64,000 nucleotides of DNA from Coriaria nepalensis (GCA_027186245.1 CP114499.1:5833001-5897000); one strand, 5' to 3'. Positions 1 through 12,744 are shown, counted from the stretch's first letter. Made by a program: numbers and translations. The notes: generated by a model not told the origin, from the letters alone.

Positions 1-327
1 GTGGGAGATGGAAGGCATGAAAGGTCGAAGGAAATATATGTAATTTTAGCAGAGTTGGAGAGGAAGATGCTCTGGGCTGGGTACATACCGGCTAAGAGTT
101 GTGTTTTGAGAGATGTGGAGGAGGAAGAGAAGGAAGAGAAGGAAGAGATGGTAGAGACTCATAGTGAGAAACTAGCTGTTTGTTTTGGACTTTTAGTGAG
201 TGGAGAGGGAGTGATTAGAGTGGTGAAGAATTTAAGGATTTGTAATGATTGTCATACAGCAATTAAGATGATTTATAGGTTGGAAGGGAGGGACATTATT
301 GTGAGGGACACTAATAAATTATTGTAA
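1..327 (+). CDS. C-terminal end of a DYW-type pentatricopeptide repeat (PPR) protein, tail truncated
   Basis: PLS-class PPR proteins with a DYW domain act in plastids or mitochondria, mostly in C-to-U RNA editing, where the DYW domain is the deaminase. Only the last 108 residues are in the window; the gene runs off the left edge. The visible part is the DYW domain: GDGRH near the start, IYVILAELERKM, GYIPAKSCVLRDVEEEE, the zinc/deaminase block HSEKLAVCFGLL (HxE) and KNLRICNDCHTAIKM (CxxC), and REDIIVRD-like GRDIIVRDTNKLL. An extra run of Glu/Lys follows VLRDVEE. The frame then stops (TAA at 325-327) without the family's usual last ~15 residues that end in Asp-Tyr-Trp. No continuation of that tail is visible in any frame downstream. 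It may be a degenerate E/DYW protein or the start of a decaying gene. Family assignment is sure; functionality is uncertain. Confidence 0.85.
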   Translation: MGDGRHERSKEIYVILAELERKMLWAGYIPAKSCVLRDVEEEEKEEKEEMVETHSEKLAVCFGLLVSGEGVIRVVKNLRICNDCHTAIKMIYRLEGRDIIVRDTNKLL

Positions 328-915
328 TTAGGCTTGTAAAAGCTTCGTTAATATTGCAGAACAAAATGTAATACGATAAGATAGAATGCAATAAAGCTTA
401 GTGTTTACTTACTAACAATCAAGTAATAAAAATTTCCAAATATTCCGGAAGTATTTTACTCCAAGGAGATCCCTCACGGAAATGTTCATCTTAGTCGGAT
501 TCTTAAGAAGGTCAAACTTGGCATCAAGTTGCGACAAGCTCGAATAACACGAAGAATTACATTTTGTTTTCTAATGTAACATTGAGAAAGCACAAGACCA
601 TCCAAAATGAACAGTATCACTAAAATAAACATAGAAATTAAACCATGATACAGATTAAGACATAAGATTTGCGCTATCCTGTGTGATATTTAACTAAATC
701 AATGACTATTCATATCAAAACATAATTCCAGGAAAATAACAAACAGGACTAAGAAAAAAAAGAAGGTAGAACTTGAAAAATCCAATCTACTACAATCATT
801 TAAGTAGGTTCACCAAAGAGGGTAAAAATTAATCGTGTCTTAACATTTCCAAGTTACCTTCAAAAAAGTTCTCTACTAACCTTATGCTTTAAAGCCTTCC
901 TAAAGTCAGAACCCC
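328..915. other. Intergenic, convergent 3' ends
   Basis: No coding signal on either strand. This is AT-rich sequence between the convergent PPR (+) and Alfin-like (-) genes and should hold both 3' UTRs. Confidence 0.5.
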
Positions 916-3179
916 TTATGCTTTAGCCCTCTTGTTACTGCAACTTGGACACTTGTACTGCTTGATATGCTCGGCTTTTGCAGGCGTGATCTTCACACAC
1001 TTACCATGGAACCATCTTTCACAAATATCACAACAAATCCAGAACTCATCCGTTCCATAGTTATCACCACAGGCTCCACATGTTGCACCTTGATCATCAT
1101 CTTCCTCTTCTTCTCCACTATCATCCTCTTCTTTGTTTGGTGGGGACATCTTCACTTCCTTAGTGTGGGCCTCAGATTGTCGTGACTGATTCCAAACAAA
1201 GAGTTAGAAAGCTTTATGTGTAAAGACAGAAGAGGGGAGAGTAAATTAATAATGGAAAATTGGAACGAGAAGCAAATGTTAGTACTCGATATCTTACTTA
1301 CCAGTTTTCCATTCGGTTTGCTTTTGCTGCTGTTGTTATGAGAAGCAGACAGCTCTTTTGGTGGTTTACCAGTTCCAGCCACAACTTCGAATATAGTTGG
1401 GAAATCATTTATCATCTGGAAAAGCCTCTTCCTGTAAATTTCATTTCCAATCCAAATTATAACCATGAAGTTATACAATTCAGTTTTTGATCAACGAAGA
1501 ACGATAAAATGATTCTATGGAGCAAATGGGGAAGCCAGAGATAGATATAGGACTATCAAGAGAAGTGGATTGTTTCAATCATAGAATGTAAAACCAAGTT
1601 AACACTTGAACAACTAGAGAACTATTCGTTAGATATATGATACCAACTGCTTAAAATATATCCAATGAAATGAACAGATTAGAATTTGATGCTAAAGTAT
1701 CAATATCTTGCATCTAGATATGGAAATCCAGTTTCAAAGAACAGTCTGGCATGGATTATAAGAAAGTTTATAAAGGTGATTATACCACTAAGGACTATTA
1801 AAAAAAGGTTATGGCCATAACGGCAGACAGTCAGATTACTTATTCATATGTTAATTCTTAGATAAAAAAGAGGCAAACTAAGGGAAATCTGATAGATAGA
1901 CAAAGTATAGTTAAACTCTAGAATATATAAGGTCTACACAAGTTTCAACAGATATCAATGCCAAACTTTTTCACACACAATATTTTCCTAGTAGCATATT
2001 GCAAATCCAAGTACAAAACTTCTATTTCACCATCGCTAATTATCTACCAGCAACCTTCTGATATCACAGCAGAGAAACCATTTAGTCATTAAAGGAGAAA
2101 ACATGCAAATGCAGCAAACAAATCTTGCCTCCACAGCTGAATATTAAAAGACAAATGAAAAATCACCGGCTTTCATGTAGAATAAATACAGTGAAAAATT
2201 AACTACAACACTTAACACCACCTAAGTATAAGATACTGAAAATTCTATGCTCAATCTTATCATGGAAATTAGCAGACAACATAAAAGTATTTTCCATACC
2301 TTTCATTCTTACCGAACCCAAACCGGGCCCCAAAATAGAAGGCAACAGCAAGCAACCATGAATCACTGTGAACTGCAACCAAAGATAACCAATCCTTCTC
2401 CTGCATCCCATCCCTAGCAAAGTTTATGCCTAATGCTGGCTCGGGCAGCTCAGGCGGCACTTCCTCAACAGGCAGGTTAACTTCCCATGTCTCATTTGGA
2501 AGTCCATAAAGACACAAATTCTCATTATCTGTAAGCACAATGGTACTAGCACATAAAGGAATAAACAGAAACAGGTATGTTCAACCCAGAAAGATATTAA
2601 AAGCTTTGCATAATTTGACACAGATTATACAGAAATCTCAATTCTTCCTATGGTATGTCCAACAAGACATTTTTGTCCCTTTAATTTCTTATTTCGGGGT
2701 ACAACTAAAAGAAAAAGGTTCCCAATTCTAATGATTCACAGGCTTATGTCTCTGTAAATTTTGAAACGAACGAGCACAGTGAAGAAAGTAAAATCAGTCC
2801 TGTTATTCTTCCAGCAAAATTAGGGGGGAATACAAATCGAAAACGGAATTGAAAAGGCTAGACACACTCAGGCCGAGAGAGAGCAACGACAAAAAACCTA
2901 CCAGGATCGCATTGCTGGTAAAACTTTTCAACATCTGCCAAAAAAAAAATACTAATAATAAATAAATAATTGATAAGGAAAATTCATCAATGCAAGAAAA
3001 ATAGAAAAGAACAAAAAAGAAAGTCTAATGTATAGAACGCTGTGAGAAACGTAAGAGGAGGAGAAGAAGAAGAAGAAGAGACCTGCGGTAAGGGCCTTGA
3101 TTAAACCGGCACGGCGACCTTTGAAGTCGCTTAAAACCTCCTCTACGGTTCGAGGTGTTGGGTGCGGCATCGCTTCCAT
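916..3179 (-). CDS. AL: Alfin-like PHD-finger protein (252 aa, 5 exons)
   Basis: Alfin-like (AL) proteins are plant nuclear factors whose C-terminal PHD finger reads H3K4me3; the N-terminal domain (formerly DUF3594) binds other chromatin factors. Exons on the minus strand: 3179-3083, 2934-2902, 2528-2300, 1431-1302, 1185-916. They sum to 759 nt, giving 252 aa, the family's usual size and five-exon structure. The N-terminal domain shows [49 protein letters not shown], then ARFGF and [16 protein letters not shown] across the exon 3/4 join. A Ser/Asn/Lys-rich linker and an acidic stretch (SGEEEEDDD) lead to the PHD finger, with [24 protein letters not shown] and the final YKCPSC as zinc ligands, ending at NKRAKA. 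The start is the Met at 3179; a second Met lies three codons on. It is head-to-head with the Der-like GTPase gene. Confidence 0.93.
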
Positions 3180-3662
3180 TTTTCCTCTCTCTTTCTCTCT
3201 CTCTTATTCTGAAATTGAATTTTACAGTGTAGCTACCTCTGGTTTTTTTCTTTTCTTCTTCTTCTTCTCCCTCCTCTCTCACTCTTTCACGTTATTGCAA
3301 ATTAGGGCTCTTCTATTTTACATTTATTATATATTTTATATTTTTAGGGGTAAATATTAATTATAAATTATTATAAATTACTATAAATGTGAGTTATGGA
3401 GTTGGACTTTATTATACAAAATTTAAAAATCCGTACATGAGATGTCAGTACCTTTACTTTTAATATTTACAATCTCAGTCAAATGTAGTTTTACAATTCA
3501 TACCCCAATACATTTAAACAATTATAAATTCATACTAATATTAGAAAAAGTCGATGACCTAGAGGTCCTAGACCCTTGAAATGAAAGCAAAAATTCGATT
3601 TAATATATTTTCAGGAAGTAGAAAAGGTTCTTGAATTCAGCAGTTGCTGTCAGGTTTCTTCT
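3180..3662. promoter_or_regulatory. Shared 483-bp bidirectional upstream region (Alfin-like / Der-like)
   Basis: This spacer separates two divergent start codons, so both promoters and 5' UTRs must lie in it. The part next to the Alfin-like start is CT-rich on the plus strand (3185-3290), typical of a plant 5' UTR. The rest is AT-rich. I see no confident TATA box or transcription factor site. Confidence 0.5.
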
Positions 3663-6585
3663 ATGTCTTGGTCATGGATTCAAGCTTCTTCCTTCCGAAG
3701 GAGGATTATCGGACTTCATTTCCTCCATAGCCGCCGGAGGTCGAGCACAGCGGCCGCCGCCGCCGTCACTATTCTCGACATCTCTGTCATCCCGAGCAAC
3801 TCCTACTATTATGGACACTCCTTCCCTTACGGTATCCTCTTTTCCTTTTCCTCATTTCTTCCACTTATTATTAGATTTCAAGTTCATTCATCGGTTCTGA
3901 GAAATTAAGGACGTTGATAAAAGCAAATTGCCTTGTGCTTCAGGTTCCTTGTTTAAGAATACTAAAGCTGTACATATTAGTTCGATTCCAAGGTTTTTTG
4001 CTAATAGGGGAATTTGTAACCTGGCCGAAGAAATCCAATCTGATTCTTTGAAGCATGATAATACTACTATTAGTAGTTGCAATATTTCTCCCAAAAAAGC
4101 TGATAAAAATATGAACAAGAGTTCTGTAAACTTCACCGAAATTGACATCAATCTTCTTCCTGTTGTTATGCTTGTTGGTCGCCCTAATGTCGGCAAATCG
4201 GCATTGTTTAACCGGTCAGTTTCACTTTCTTTGTTCTCTCTATGACATAAATGAATTCATTATTTTCCTAAACCATTATTCTATTTGAAAATAAAATATA
4301 GTCTGATTCGGAGGAGGGAGGCTCTTGTGTATAACACTCCAGATGATCATGTTACACGGGATATTAGAGAAGGCATTGCAAAATTGGGTGATTTGAGATT
4401 TAAAGTACTAGACTCAGCTGGCTTGGAGGCAGCAGCTTCTTCCGGCTCTATTCTTGACAGAACTGCAGGAATGACTGCAAATGTACTAAACAGGTGTCAG
4501 CTTGCAATCTTCCTCATAGATGCAAGGTAACTTCTTATTTTTCTTGTGTGCTATTATTAAGGATCTTCCATTCTTTTTGTTCCGAACATTTTTTGCATAG
4601 TGTTCTGTTCACAGGTGTGAGGTAAATTTTTTGCTGCTTTCTTAATGTATTCTTGTTTTACTAGAGCTGGGCTCCACCCATTAGATTTGGAGGTGGGAAA
4701 GTGGCTACGAAAAAATGCGCCTGGAATTAAACTCATCTTAACAATAAATAAGTCAGAATCACTTTTTGATGGTGATGGTAGTCTGATGGCAGCCGCTCTC
4801 CAAGCCCATAGGTTAGGATTTGGGGACCCGGTTCCTATTTCGGCTGAAACTGGACTGGGAATGCAGGACCTTTATTGGGCTGTCAGGCCTATCCTCGAGG
4901 ATTATATGTTTCAAGTCTTCAAGGGTAAGTGAAAAAATACATTATTTTGACTGAAATAGGTTTGTCTTGTTTTGTAATGAGAGATCTAGATACAATAATC
5001 TTATGTGTGCGCTAATTGTAGATAAAGGTATAGACAATTGCTCCAGTAAGGAGACTATATCCTCTGAGGAAGAGGAGGAGAGTAAGTTTCCGTTACAGCT
5101 GGCAATTGTTGGACGTCCCAATGTAGGAAAGTCAACCTTGCTCAACACGTTGTTACAGGAAGATCGGGTTCTGACTGGTCCAGAAGCTGGTTTGACAAGA
5201 GATTCAATTAGAGCTCATTTTGAATTTGATGGAAGGACTATATATTTGGTAGGTATCACAACTTACATAAAGAAATTAAAATTCTGGTTTGTCTTTTAGT
5301 TTTATAGCACAAAATGTTCAACCTCTATTTGATCTTCCTATTCAGGTTGATACTGCTGGTTGGTTACAGAGGAGCAAAGATGAGAAAGGACCATCATCCT
5401 TGAGCATTGTGCAGTCAAGAAAAAGCCTAATGAGAGCCCATGTAGTTGCTTTGGTTCTTGATGCAGAGGAGGTATGTATATATTGTAACTTTTCATGACC
5501 TTTCAATGATGAGAATGATGAATAAAATACTCATACGAAAAAAAAAAAGTGGATAATCTTTAAACATAAGAAGAAATCAGGTTATCGTATGATAATGATA
5601 GGTTGGTATATAATCTTTAAACATAATCCTTATTCTGTGTTGACATTTATGACTTGGTCCAGATAGCAAAAGAAAGAAGAAGTATGAAGCATGCAGAAGT
5701 GGTTATAGCGAGACGGGCAGTGGAAGAAGGACGTGGCTTGGTCGTGATTGTTAACAAGATGGACCTTCTTCTTAAAGGTAAACCAAATTCTATGTTGTGT
5801 GAGAAGGTCATGGAAGCTGTCCCTCACGAAATTCAGACGGTTATACCCCAGGTCTCTCCTTTTCTATGTAGTCTCCTCCAAATTTGCTATCTCGCTTTAC
5901 TTGTTTTATATCTTTATCTACTAATTAACATTTTCTTATGGTCTCCTTAGTATTCAACACTGATCAATGATGAATTTTCATGCTCAGGTGACAGGTATAC
6001 CGGTTGTGTTCATTTCAGCTCTAGAGGGAAAGGGTAGAATCGCTGTTATGGAGCAAATTATCGACACATACCAAAAATGGTGTTTAAGATTGCCCACGGC
6101 TCGTCTGAACCGTTGGTTGCGTAAGGTCAGTCAGAGTCCTCAAACTGGAATTTTGGTAATGGTTTGGGACAGGCAAACTGCAGTTTTGGCTCTATCAAAA
6201 AAGCTTAAGGTGTAACTAATTTGACGCTATAAAAATTGTGCATTTTCAGGTTATGAGCAGGCATTCTTGGAAAGATCAATCTGCACAACCAAAGGTGAAG
6301 TACTTTACTCAGGTGAAGGCCCGCCCGCCTACTTTTGTTGCATTTGTCAGCGGGAAGACTCAAATGTCTGCTACAGATCTCAGATTCATAACCAAGTCTT
6401 TAAAAGATGATTTCGATTTGGGTGGAATTCCGATTAGAATTATGCAGAGAACTGTTATTACCGAAAAGAGTTCGGGAGGTAGTAGTTGTAGTAGTAGTAA
6501 GGGCAGCAGATCTAGTAGAAGGGTAAGGAGTGAAATATCGTTTTCTGACAAGAGAAGTGTTGGTTTTACTGAAAAACCATTGTAA
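3663..6585 (+). CDS. DER: Organellar double-domain GTPase of the Der/EngA family (646 aa, 9 exons)
   Basis: Der/EngA proteins have two consecutive Era-like GTPase domains and a C-terminal KH-like domain and help assemble the large ribosomal subunit; plant copies work in plastids or mitochondria. Exons: 3663-3831, 3944-4214, 4302-4526, 4665-4924, 5022-5248, 5346-5471, 5663-5851, 5988-6125, 6250-6585, summing to 1,941 nt. The first ~110 residues are an Arg/Ser/Ala-rich presequence. G domain 1 has [13 protein letters not shown] (about 135-147), TRDI, DSAGLE and NKSE. G domain 2 has [12 protein letters not shown] (about 339-350), TRDS, DTAGW, NKMD and the G5-like SALEGKG. The KH-like end contains [38 protein letters not shown] and GIPIRI, then a Ser/Arg-rich tail of ~45 residues. 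The first G4 motif ends in Glu (NKSE), as in other Der proteins. A plastid or mitochondrial target is inferred from the presequence; I cannot say which. Confidence 0.92.
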
Positions 6586-6811
6586 TAGAACATCTTTATT
6601 CTTATAAAACAAATTTGAGACCTTCAGACAGGGCGTTTAGCAAACGGGATACTTCACTCTGCCATTCTGAGCTTGACAAATTTGTTCTGCATTTTGATTA
6701 AAAAAAAGGTTGGTAAATAGACATCAACTGCCGTGAAATTAATTGGCTATATATATCAGATTTGAGAATAACTATCAAGCAATTTTAGTACTTACACCTC
6801 AAATTGTCTGC

Positions 6812-8374
6812 TCAGCTACTGATTCCCGGAAAATCAGGCTGTTTTTCGGGTTTAGCATCTTGAAATGCCGGTAGCTTCTCATAAGCATCATTCAATCTGG
6901 ATAAAAGGGGGAACTGCGACTGCAAAAAATCAACAGGAGAGAATAAACTGATCAGCGTAGAGTAGAGATGATCAAACCATGCACCCTATAAACACGAGAA
7001 CAAGTATTTTTACCATATCAATGTTGAACCTTATATTTGATCCATGAATCTGCGGCGCCAGAAATAAATCTGCCTGCAAAACAGTAGCCGAAGCTTAGAA
7101 ATTAAAATCCCCATGTGAAGGGAACAGAAAAAAAAACACGGTATTGAATATAACTTTAACATCTAAAGGAAATTGGAAGTTAACCAGGTAAACTTCATCT
7201 CCAGTTGCGTATCTTCCAGCATGATCTTTAAGTAGCTTTTCGAGAGCTGAAAGTCAACATACAGTAAGAACCCAAGTTATCCTTTTCTACGATTTTAGGT
7301 CCGTAGTTCATTAATCTGTCGTTCAGTCAAAGCTTACCTGCAAATCCTTTCTCGATATGCTGTCGAGCCCAAGGAATTTTCTCATCTGGACCAACTTTTT
7401 CTCCTATGTAATTCTGAAAATGGAATGAAGGGATATAACACCATTTATGAATTTTGACAGTTGAGAACTTCGAACAATCATGGACCGAATACACTAAGTA
7501 AATATATTTCAGAGTCGGGCGCTCACCAGGATGGCTAGATTTTGAAGAGGCTGTATGCTTGAGGAAACAATATTTGCAGCCTATATATCGCAAGTGTTCA
7601 TTAATTGAGAGAAAAAGAACCCAATCAGGGAGTTGAAAATTTTTACAAGTACACAGCAGAAGACAACAGTACATGATAAGATATCAAATACCTGGTAATT
7701 GATAGCCCTTTTGTGAAGATCAGAAGGCAGTAATGGATGCTGAGGATACTTTTCTTCCAGATACTGATGACGGTTGTAATGTAAAGCAATCAGAGCAAGA
7801 CTAAAATAAAAAGTAAGTACTAAAGCTAGAAACAAACGCATAAAGAGAAGAAGAAATGCTAAATAGTGACGAACCAATATAATGGCAAAAGAATCAGCCA
7901 GAACTAAATCTCCATCGACAAGTGCAGGCACATAACCGATAGGATTGAGCTTCGTGAACTCTAAGCAGAGAGAAAGAAACAAAAGAAGATCATTAGATAA
8001 AGATATAAAAATAAGGAAAAACGGTGTCGTATGAAAATTTGAGGATTACCCGGACTGAGATGCTCTCCTTTGAGCAGATTGACTGCTTTGTACTCATATT
8101 TCAACCCTTTGCGAGAGTAAACAAAAATAATGGCCATAAAATAAAAAATCAGGAAATGAAAGAATCAAAGAGGGAGAGAGCAGCACCTTTGAGGTTGAGA
8201 GCAATTCGAACGCGATAAGAGCAGGAGCTTCTGAAGTAGGAGTAGAGCTGCAGCTGACTACCACTCCCATCTCCCTCCAGTAAAACCAAAAGAAAAAACG
8301 AAGAAAATCATCATCATCATCATCATCAGGATCAATTAAGGAGAATGAAGAAGAAGAAGAAGAAGGTCTACCAT
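6812..8374 (-). CDS. GSTZ1: Zeta-class glutathione S-transferase / maleylacetoacetate isomerase (221 aa, 10 exons)
   Basis: GSTZ isomerises maleylacetoacetate to fumarylacetoacetate in tyrosine breakdown, using glutathione, and can dehalogenate dichloroacetate. Coding exons on the minus strand: 8374-8372, 8274-8187, 8106-8050, 7960-7875, 7763-7692, 7580-7527, 7413-7338, 7246-7185, 7073-7014, 6919-6812; they sum to 666 nt (221 aa), the family size. The catalytic motif [11 protein letters not shown] (SSC at about residues 17-19) and LYSYFRSSC define the zeta class. The glutathione site follows with [13 protein letters not shown] and ADSFAII. The C-terminal half has [39 protein letters not shown] and a final EKQPDFPG. 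The first coding exon appears to be the ATG alone, followed at once by a GT donor; this is inferred because no in-frame ATG precedes the conserved exon. It is head-to-head with KORRIGAN. Confidence 0.92.
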
Positions 8375-9783
8375 ATTAAGCAGATTCACAGGAAAATTAA
8401 TAGGCTTAATGGAAAAGCGATGAAGATCAATTTCTAGATTCCCCCCCTTTTGCCTTTTCTACTTTTGTTCTATCTCTCCTAACGTTGGACTGATCGTCTT
8501 GTCACCGGAGATAATTCTCATCTATCACTGGACCTTGCCCCGCTAAAAATTCTTGTTATATAAACAAGGCAAGAAGAAGAAGAAGCCCGATCCAAATTGT
8601 TTTGTTTTCTAGCTTCTTCTTCTTTTTTCTGAGGGATTCTAAAAAATTCATTTAGTTTGGGCCTATCTCACGAGAAGCCCGTTTACTTAAATATAAGGCC
8701 CAAGATATTTTGTGGGCTGTAAAGTTTTTATCAGGACGTATCAAGAGTCCAAGTCCATCAAGGAAAGATTTGGTACTGTTTTGAGGAACTGAAGTATTTA
8801 TTTATTTATTATTATTATTTAATGTAATTTAATAAATAAAATCATATTTATTTTATGATATTTTTCGGAGTAAAAATATATGTGATGATTCAAATATGTT
8901 GGGAAAAAAAGTATAATTGTGACGTGGAATTGAACGTTATGAAAGTTTCGACCAAAAAGAAAAAAAAAACAGTAAATGTTAAAGACAGACTGTCGTTCTT
9001 CGAGCAGTGGAGTTGTCATTGTCACAAATCAAATAATAAAAACTATATTATATAATATTATATATAATTAATATATGGTGGGTGGAAATGAAAATTTTCT
9101 TTGAAGATGGGTCCCACAGGTCACATGATTGGGAGTTGAGACCAGTTGTATTATTACAAGTTGGCTTTTTAATGTATAGTAACAGACTATATATATATAT
9201 ATATATATTGACTCTTCTTTAGCACCGACGCCGTTACTATTATCAAAAATACATATCATTTAGGTGACAGTGATTAAATTAGGTTCGAATAAATTCTAAA
9301 TTAAATTAAATTTATAATTATTTAATTTTAATTTGATAATTTCCCATGCAATTGAATGAAGACGTTACCACCGCTCAATAAAAATAAATAATAATATTAA
9401 AAAATGATAATAAATAAAATAAAAATAAAAATGAAAATGAAAATGAAAATGAAAATAACTGAAACTACTACTCATTTTTCCTTCCCCGCGGTTTGGTACT
9501 TATCACTTGCAATCTACTACAACTACAAGCCCCTGACAGTTAAGGAGTGTTATGTAAGCAAGCAAACAGCTAATACTGCCGTTACTTTCCTCTCTATCTC
9601 TCTCTCCTCTCTTTCCTTTTCTTCTGTGGCTGCATTTCTGCTCTTTGTCCTCCTTCTCCAGATCTGATCTGATCTGCAGTTGCGCTCTATCGGTGGTGCT
9701 AATTCCCTCCCGCGTCGAATCGTTTGCTCATTTGCGAATCACGAGTAGCAGAAAAGAAAGAGGGAGGAGTTTCGTTTAGGAGA
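8375..9783. promoter_or_regulatory. Divergent intergenic region between GSTZ and KORRIGAN
   Basis: No protein-coding signal. It contains both promoters and 5' UTRs, long AT-rich tracts (8800-9060, 9270-9470), an (AT)n run at about 9190-9210 and a GAAAAT-type repeat at about 9426-9460. A CT-rich stretch at 9590-9660 fits the KORRIGAN 5' UTR. Confidence 0.5.
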
Positions 9784-12744
9784 ATGTACGGAAGGGATCC
9801 ATGGGGAGGTCCGCTGGAGATAAACGCGGCGGATTCAGCCACCGACGACGATCGGAGCCGGAATCTAAATGACTTGGACAGGGCGGCGCTGTCTCGGCCT
9901 CTTGATGAGACGCAGCAAAGTTGGTTGCTTGGCCCTACTGAACAGAAGAAGAAGAAGAAGTATGTGGATCTCGGCTGCATCATTGTGAGTCGCAAGATCT
10001 TCGTGTGGACAGTCGGAGCTTTACTGGTTTCTGGTCTTATCGCTGGCCTCATTACCCTAATCGTCAAGACTGTGCCGCGTCACCACCACGCGCGCCCTCC
10101 GCCTGATAATTACACTCTCGCTCTCCACAAGGCCCTCATGTTCTTCAATGCCCAACGATGTTCGTATTTCTTACTTCATCTCTTCTCCCTCTCCTTTGTT
10201 AAATCTGACATAACTCTCTGCTATACTTACTACTTCGATCTTTTGAATAAAAAAATTGTGACTTGCGATTAATTTTGCTCTTAATTCGAAGATTTAGATG
10301 TTGATATCGTTTTCCTATGAAATAGAGTATGGTGAATGGTCTAAAGAGTCAACAACGGGTTTAATTTTGATTATTTTACTGATTTGTTTTCTGGATTGGA
10401 GACAGAGAGAAGGGGCATTCTGATTGGCTTAGCTTCTAATTGATTTTATATTCTGGCCCTTTGTTAACTGGATCCATCAAAGAACTAAATTTTTTACTCC
10501 TGTATTTTTCTTGTCTTTATTTCTCACACAAGGACCCGGATTCTCACGGTTGAATATTGCTTGAATTAATTGTGTAATCGAATCTGCTCATGGAGTGAGC
10601 AATTGGCTTTTTATTGATGTATGCATACTAAGAATGCAGCTTCTATTGTTATCGTTAATTATTGACATTTGTTACCTCCTTCATTGTAGCGGGAAAGCTT
10701 CCCAAGCATAATAATGTTTCATGGAGGGGTAACTCCTGTCTTCAAGATGGCAAATCGGATTCCTCAACTGTCATCAAAGATTTAGTCGGTGGCTTTTATG
10801 ATGCTGGAGATGCAATCAAATTCAACTTCCCCGCATCCTTTTCAATTACTATGTTGAGCTGGAGTGTCATAGAATACAGTGCTAAATATGAAGCTGCTGG
10901 AGAGCTAAACCATGTCAAAGAAGTTATCAAGTGGGGTACTGATTACTTTCTCAAGACCTTCAATCATACCGCTGATACCATTGATAGGATTGCTGCACAA
11001 GTAAGCAATATTGATTTTTTTTTTTTTTCTTAATTTGTTTCTTGATCTTCTAACAAAGGGTAAAGGATGACTTATAGTTTTTTGTCCTGAATTTTGACAG
11101 GTCGGAAAGGGGGATACTTCTGGAGGGAGTACAACTCCAAATGATCATTATTGCTGGATGCGACCTGAGGATATTGATTATGCACGGCCTGTAACAGAGT
11201 GTCATAGCTGTTCTGATCTTGCTGCAGAAATGGCTGCTGCTTTAGCTTCTGCCTCCATTGTTTTCAAAGACAATAAGGCCTACTCACAGAAACTTGTCCA
11301 TGGAGCAAAGACACTCTTTAAATTTTCAAGGGATCAGAGGGGTAAATACAGTGCAGGAGGTTCGGAGGCAGCAATATTCTATAACTCAACTAGTTACTGG
11401 GATGAATTTGTATGGGGCGGTGCTTGGATGTACTATGCAACTGGAAACAACTCCTACCTTCAACTTGCTACTACCCCTGGCCTTGCCAAACATGCTGGTG
11501 CTTTCTGGGGAGGACCTGATTATGGGGTTCTGAGCTGGGACAACAAGCTTACTGGTGCTCAAGTAAGTTTATAGAGTTATTCTTGATATAGCTGTTGTAG
11601 ATATAATACAGTTGGTTTGACATGTTTCTGGCTTTGGTCTAGCTTTTTTTTTTTTTTTTTTAGGCCAGAGGCTTGGCCCAGATTGACTCAGTGTGCTTTG
11701 ATATATATGTTTCTAATTACATTGCTGCTCTTTCTCGAGGAGTTGTAATACGCATGACAATACAGGGAGGAATATGTTGAATTACTAGTTATTGTTCTAC
11801 GGATGGCTAGTTTATAATCTTTTTTATCTTGTCTCTCTAGGTACTTCTGAGCCGTTTGCGATTGTTCTTGAGCCCTGGGTATCCATATGAGGAAATTCTA
11901 AGGACATTTCACAATCAGACTAATTTAATCATGTGCTCCTACCTGCCAATTTTCACAAGCTTCAATAGAACTAAAGGTACGTTTTCAGAATCATGGATGC
12001 CATACACCTTGTCCTGTTCAATGTTTTGCTTCATATTTTATAGGATCTCATTTTGATGTTTTTGACCCTTTTGCAGGAGGCTTGATTCAACTAAACCATG
12101 GAAGGCCTCAACCTCTTCAGTACGTGGTCAATGCTGCCTTCTTAGCCACACTGTACAGTGATTACCTTGAAGCTGCAGATACACCTGGATGGTACTGTGG
12201 GCCCAATTTTTACTCAACTGACATACTCCGTGAATTCGCAAAGACCCAAGTATGTAGATATCCTCCATTATATATTAGATCTTATTATCTGAAAACAATT
12301 TTTGTGCTTATCTATTTGGCCTTTGCTTCAATGTTTTTGCAGATCGATTACATTCTCGGCAAAAACCCCAGAAAAATGAGCTATGTAGTGGGTTTTGGTA
12401 ATCATTACCCAAAACATGTTCACCATAGAGCTGCTTCCATTCCTAAGAATAAGATCAAATACAACTGCAAAGGGGGGTGGAAATGGAGAGATTCTTCCAA
12501 GCCCAACCCAAACACGATTGTCGGGGCCATGGTTGCTGGACCTGACAAGCACGATGGTTTCCATGATGTTCGATCCAACTATAATTACACGGAGCCCACT
12601 CTTGCCGGAAATGCAGGTTTGGTTGCAGCTCTGGTGGCTCTGTCGGGTGATAAGACTACTAGAATTGACAAGAACACCATTTTCTCAGCTGTTCCTCCAA
12701 TGTTTCCTACTCCCCCTCCCCCACCTGCTCCATGGAAACCTTGA
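9784..12744 (+). CDS. KOR1: KORRIGAN-type membrane-bound endo-1,4-beta-glucanase, GH9 class A (619 aa, 6 exons)
   Basis: KORRIGAN is a type II membrane GH9 cellulase that works with the cellulose synthase complex at the plasma membrane and Golgi and is needed for cellulose deposition and cytokinesis. Exons: 9784-10159, 10690-11000, 11101-11562, 11841-11976, 12077-12249, 12343-12744 (1,860 nt). The cytosolic N-terminus carries the two sorting signals known in this family, a di-leucine (WLLG, about 48-49) and a tyrosine motif (YVDL, about 60-63), beside a poly-Lys run. One membrane helix follows (about 72-94). The catalytic domain has YDAGD (about 162-166; the two catalytic Asp) and TEPTLAGN near the C-terminus (catalytic Glu about 570). 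There are also [38 protein letters not shown] and many NxS/T sites. It ends in a Pro-rich tail ([12 protein letters not shown]). All key residues are present; I expect a functional gene. Confidence 0.96.

Noticed and set aside
6126..6215. Read-through of Der exon 8 into a 30-codon tail
   Set aside because: Not conserved; the donor AAG|GTCAGT joins properly to the conserved exon at 6250.
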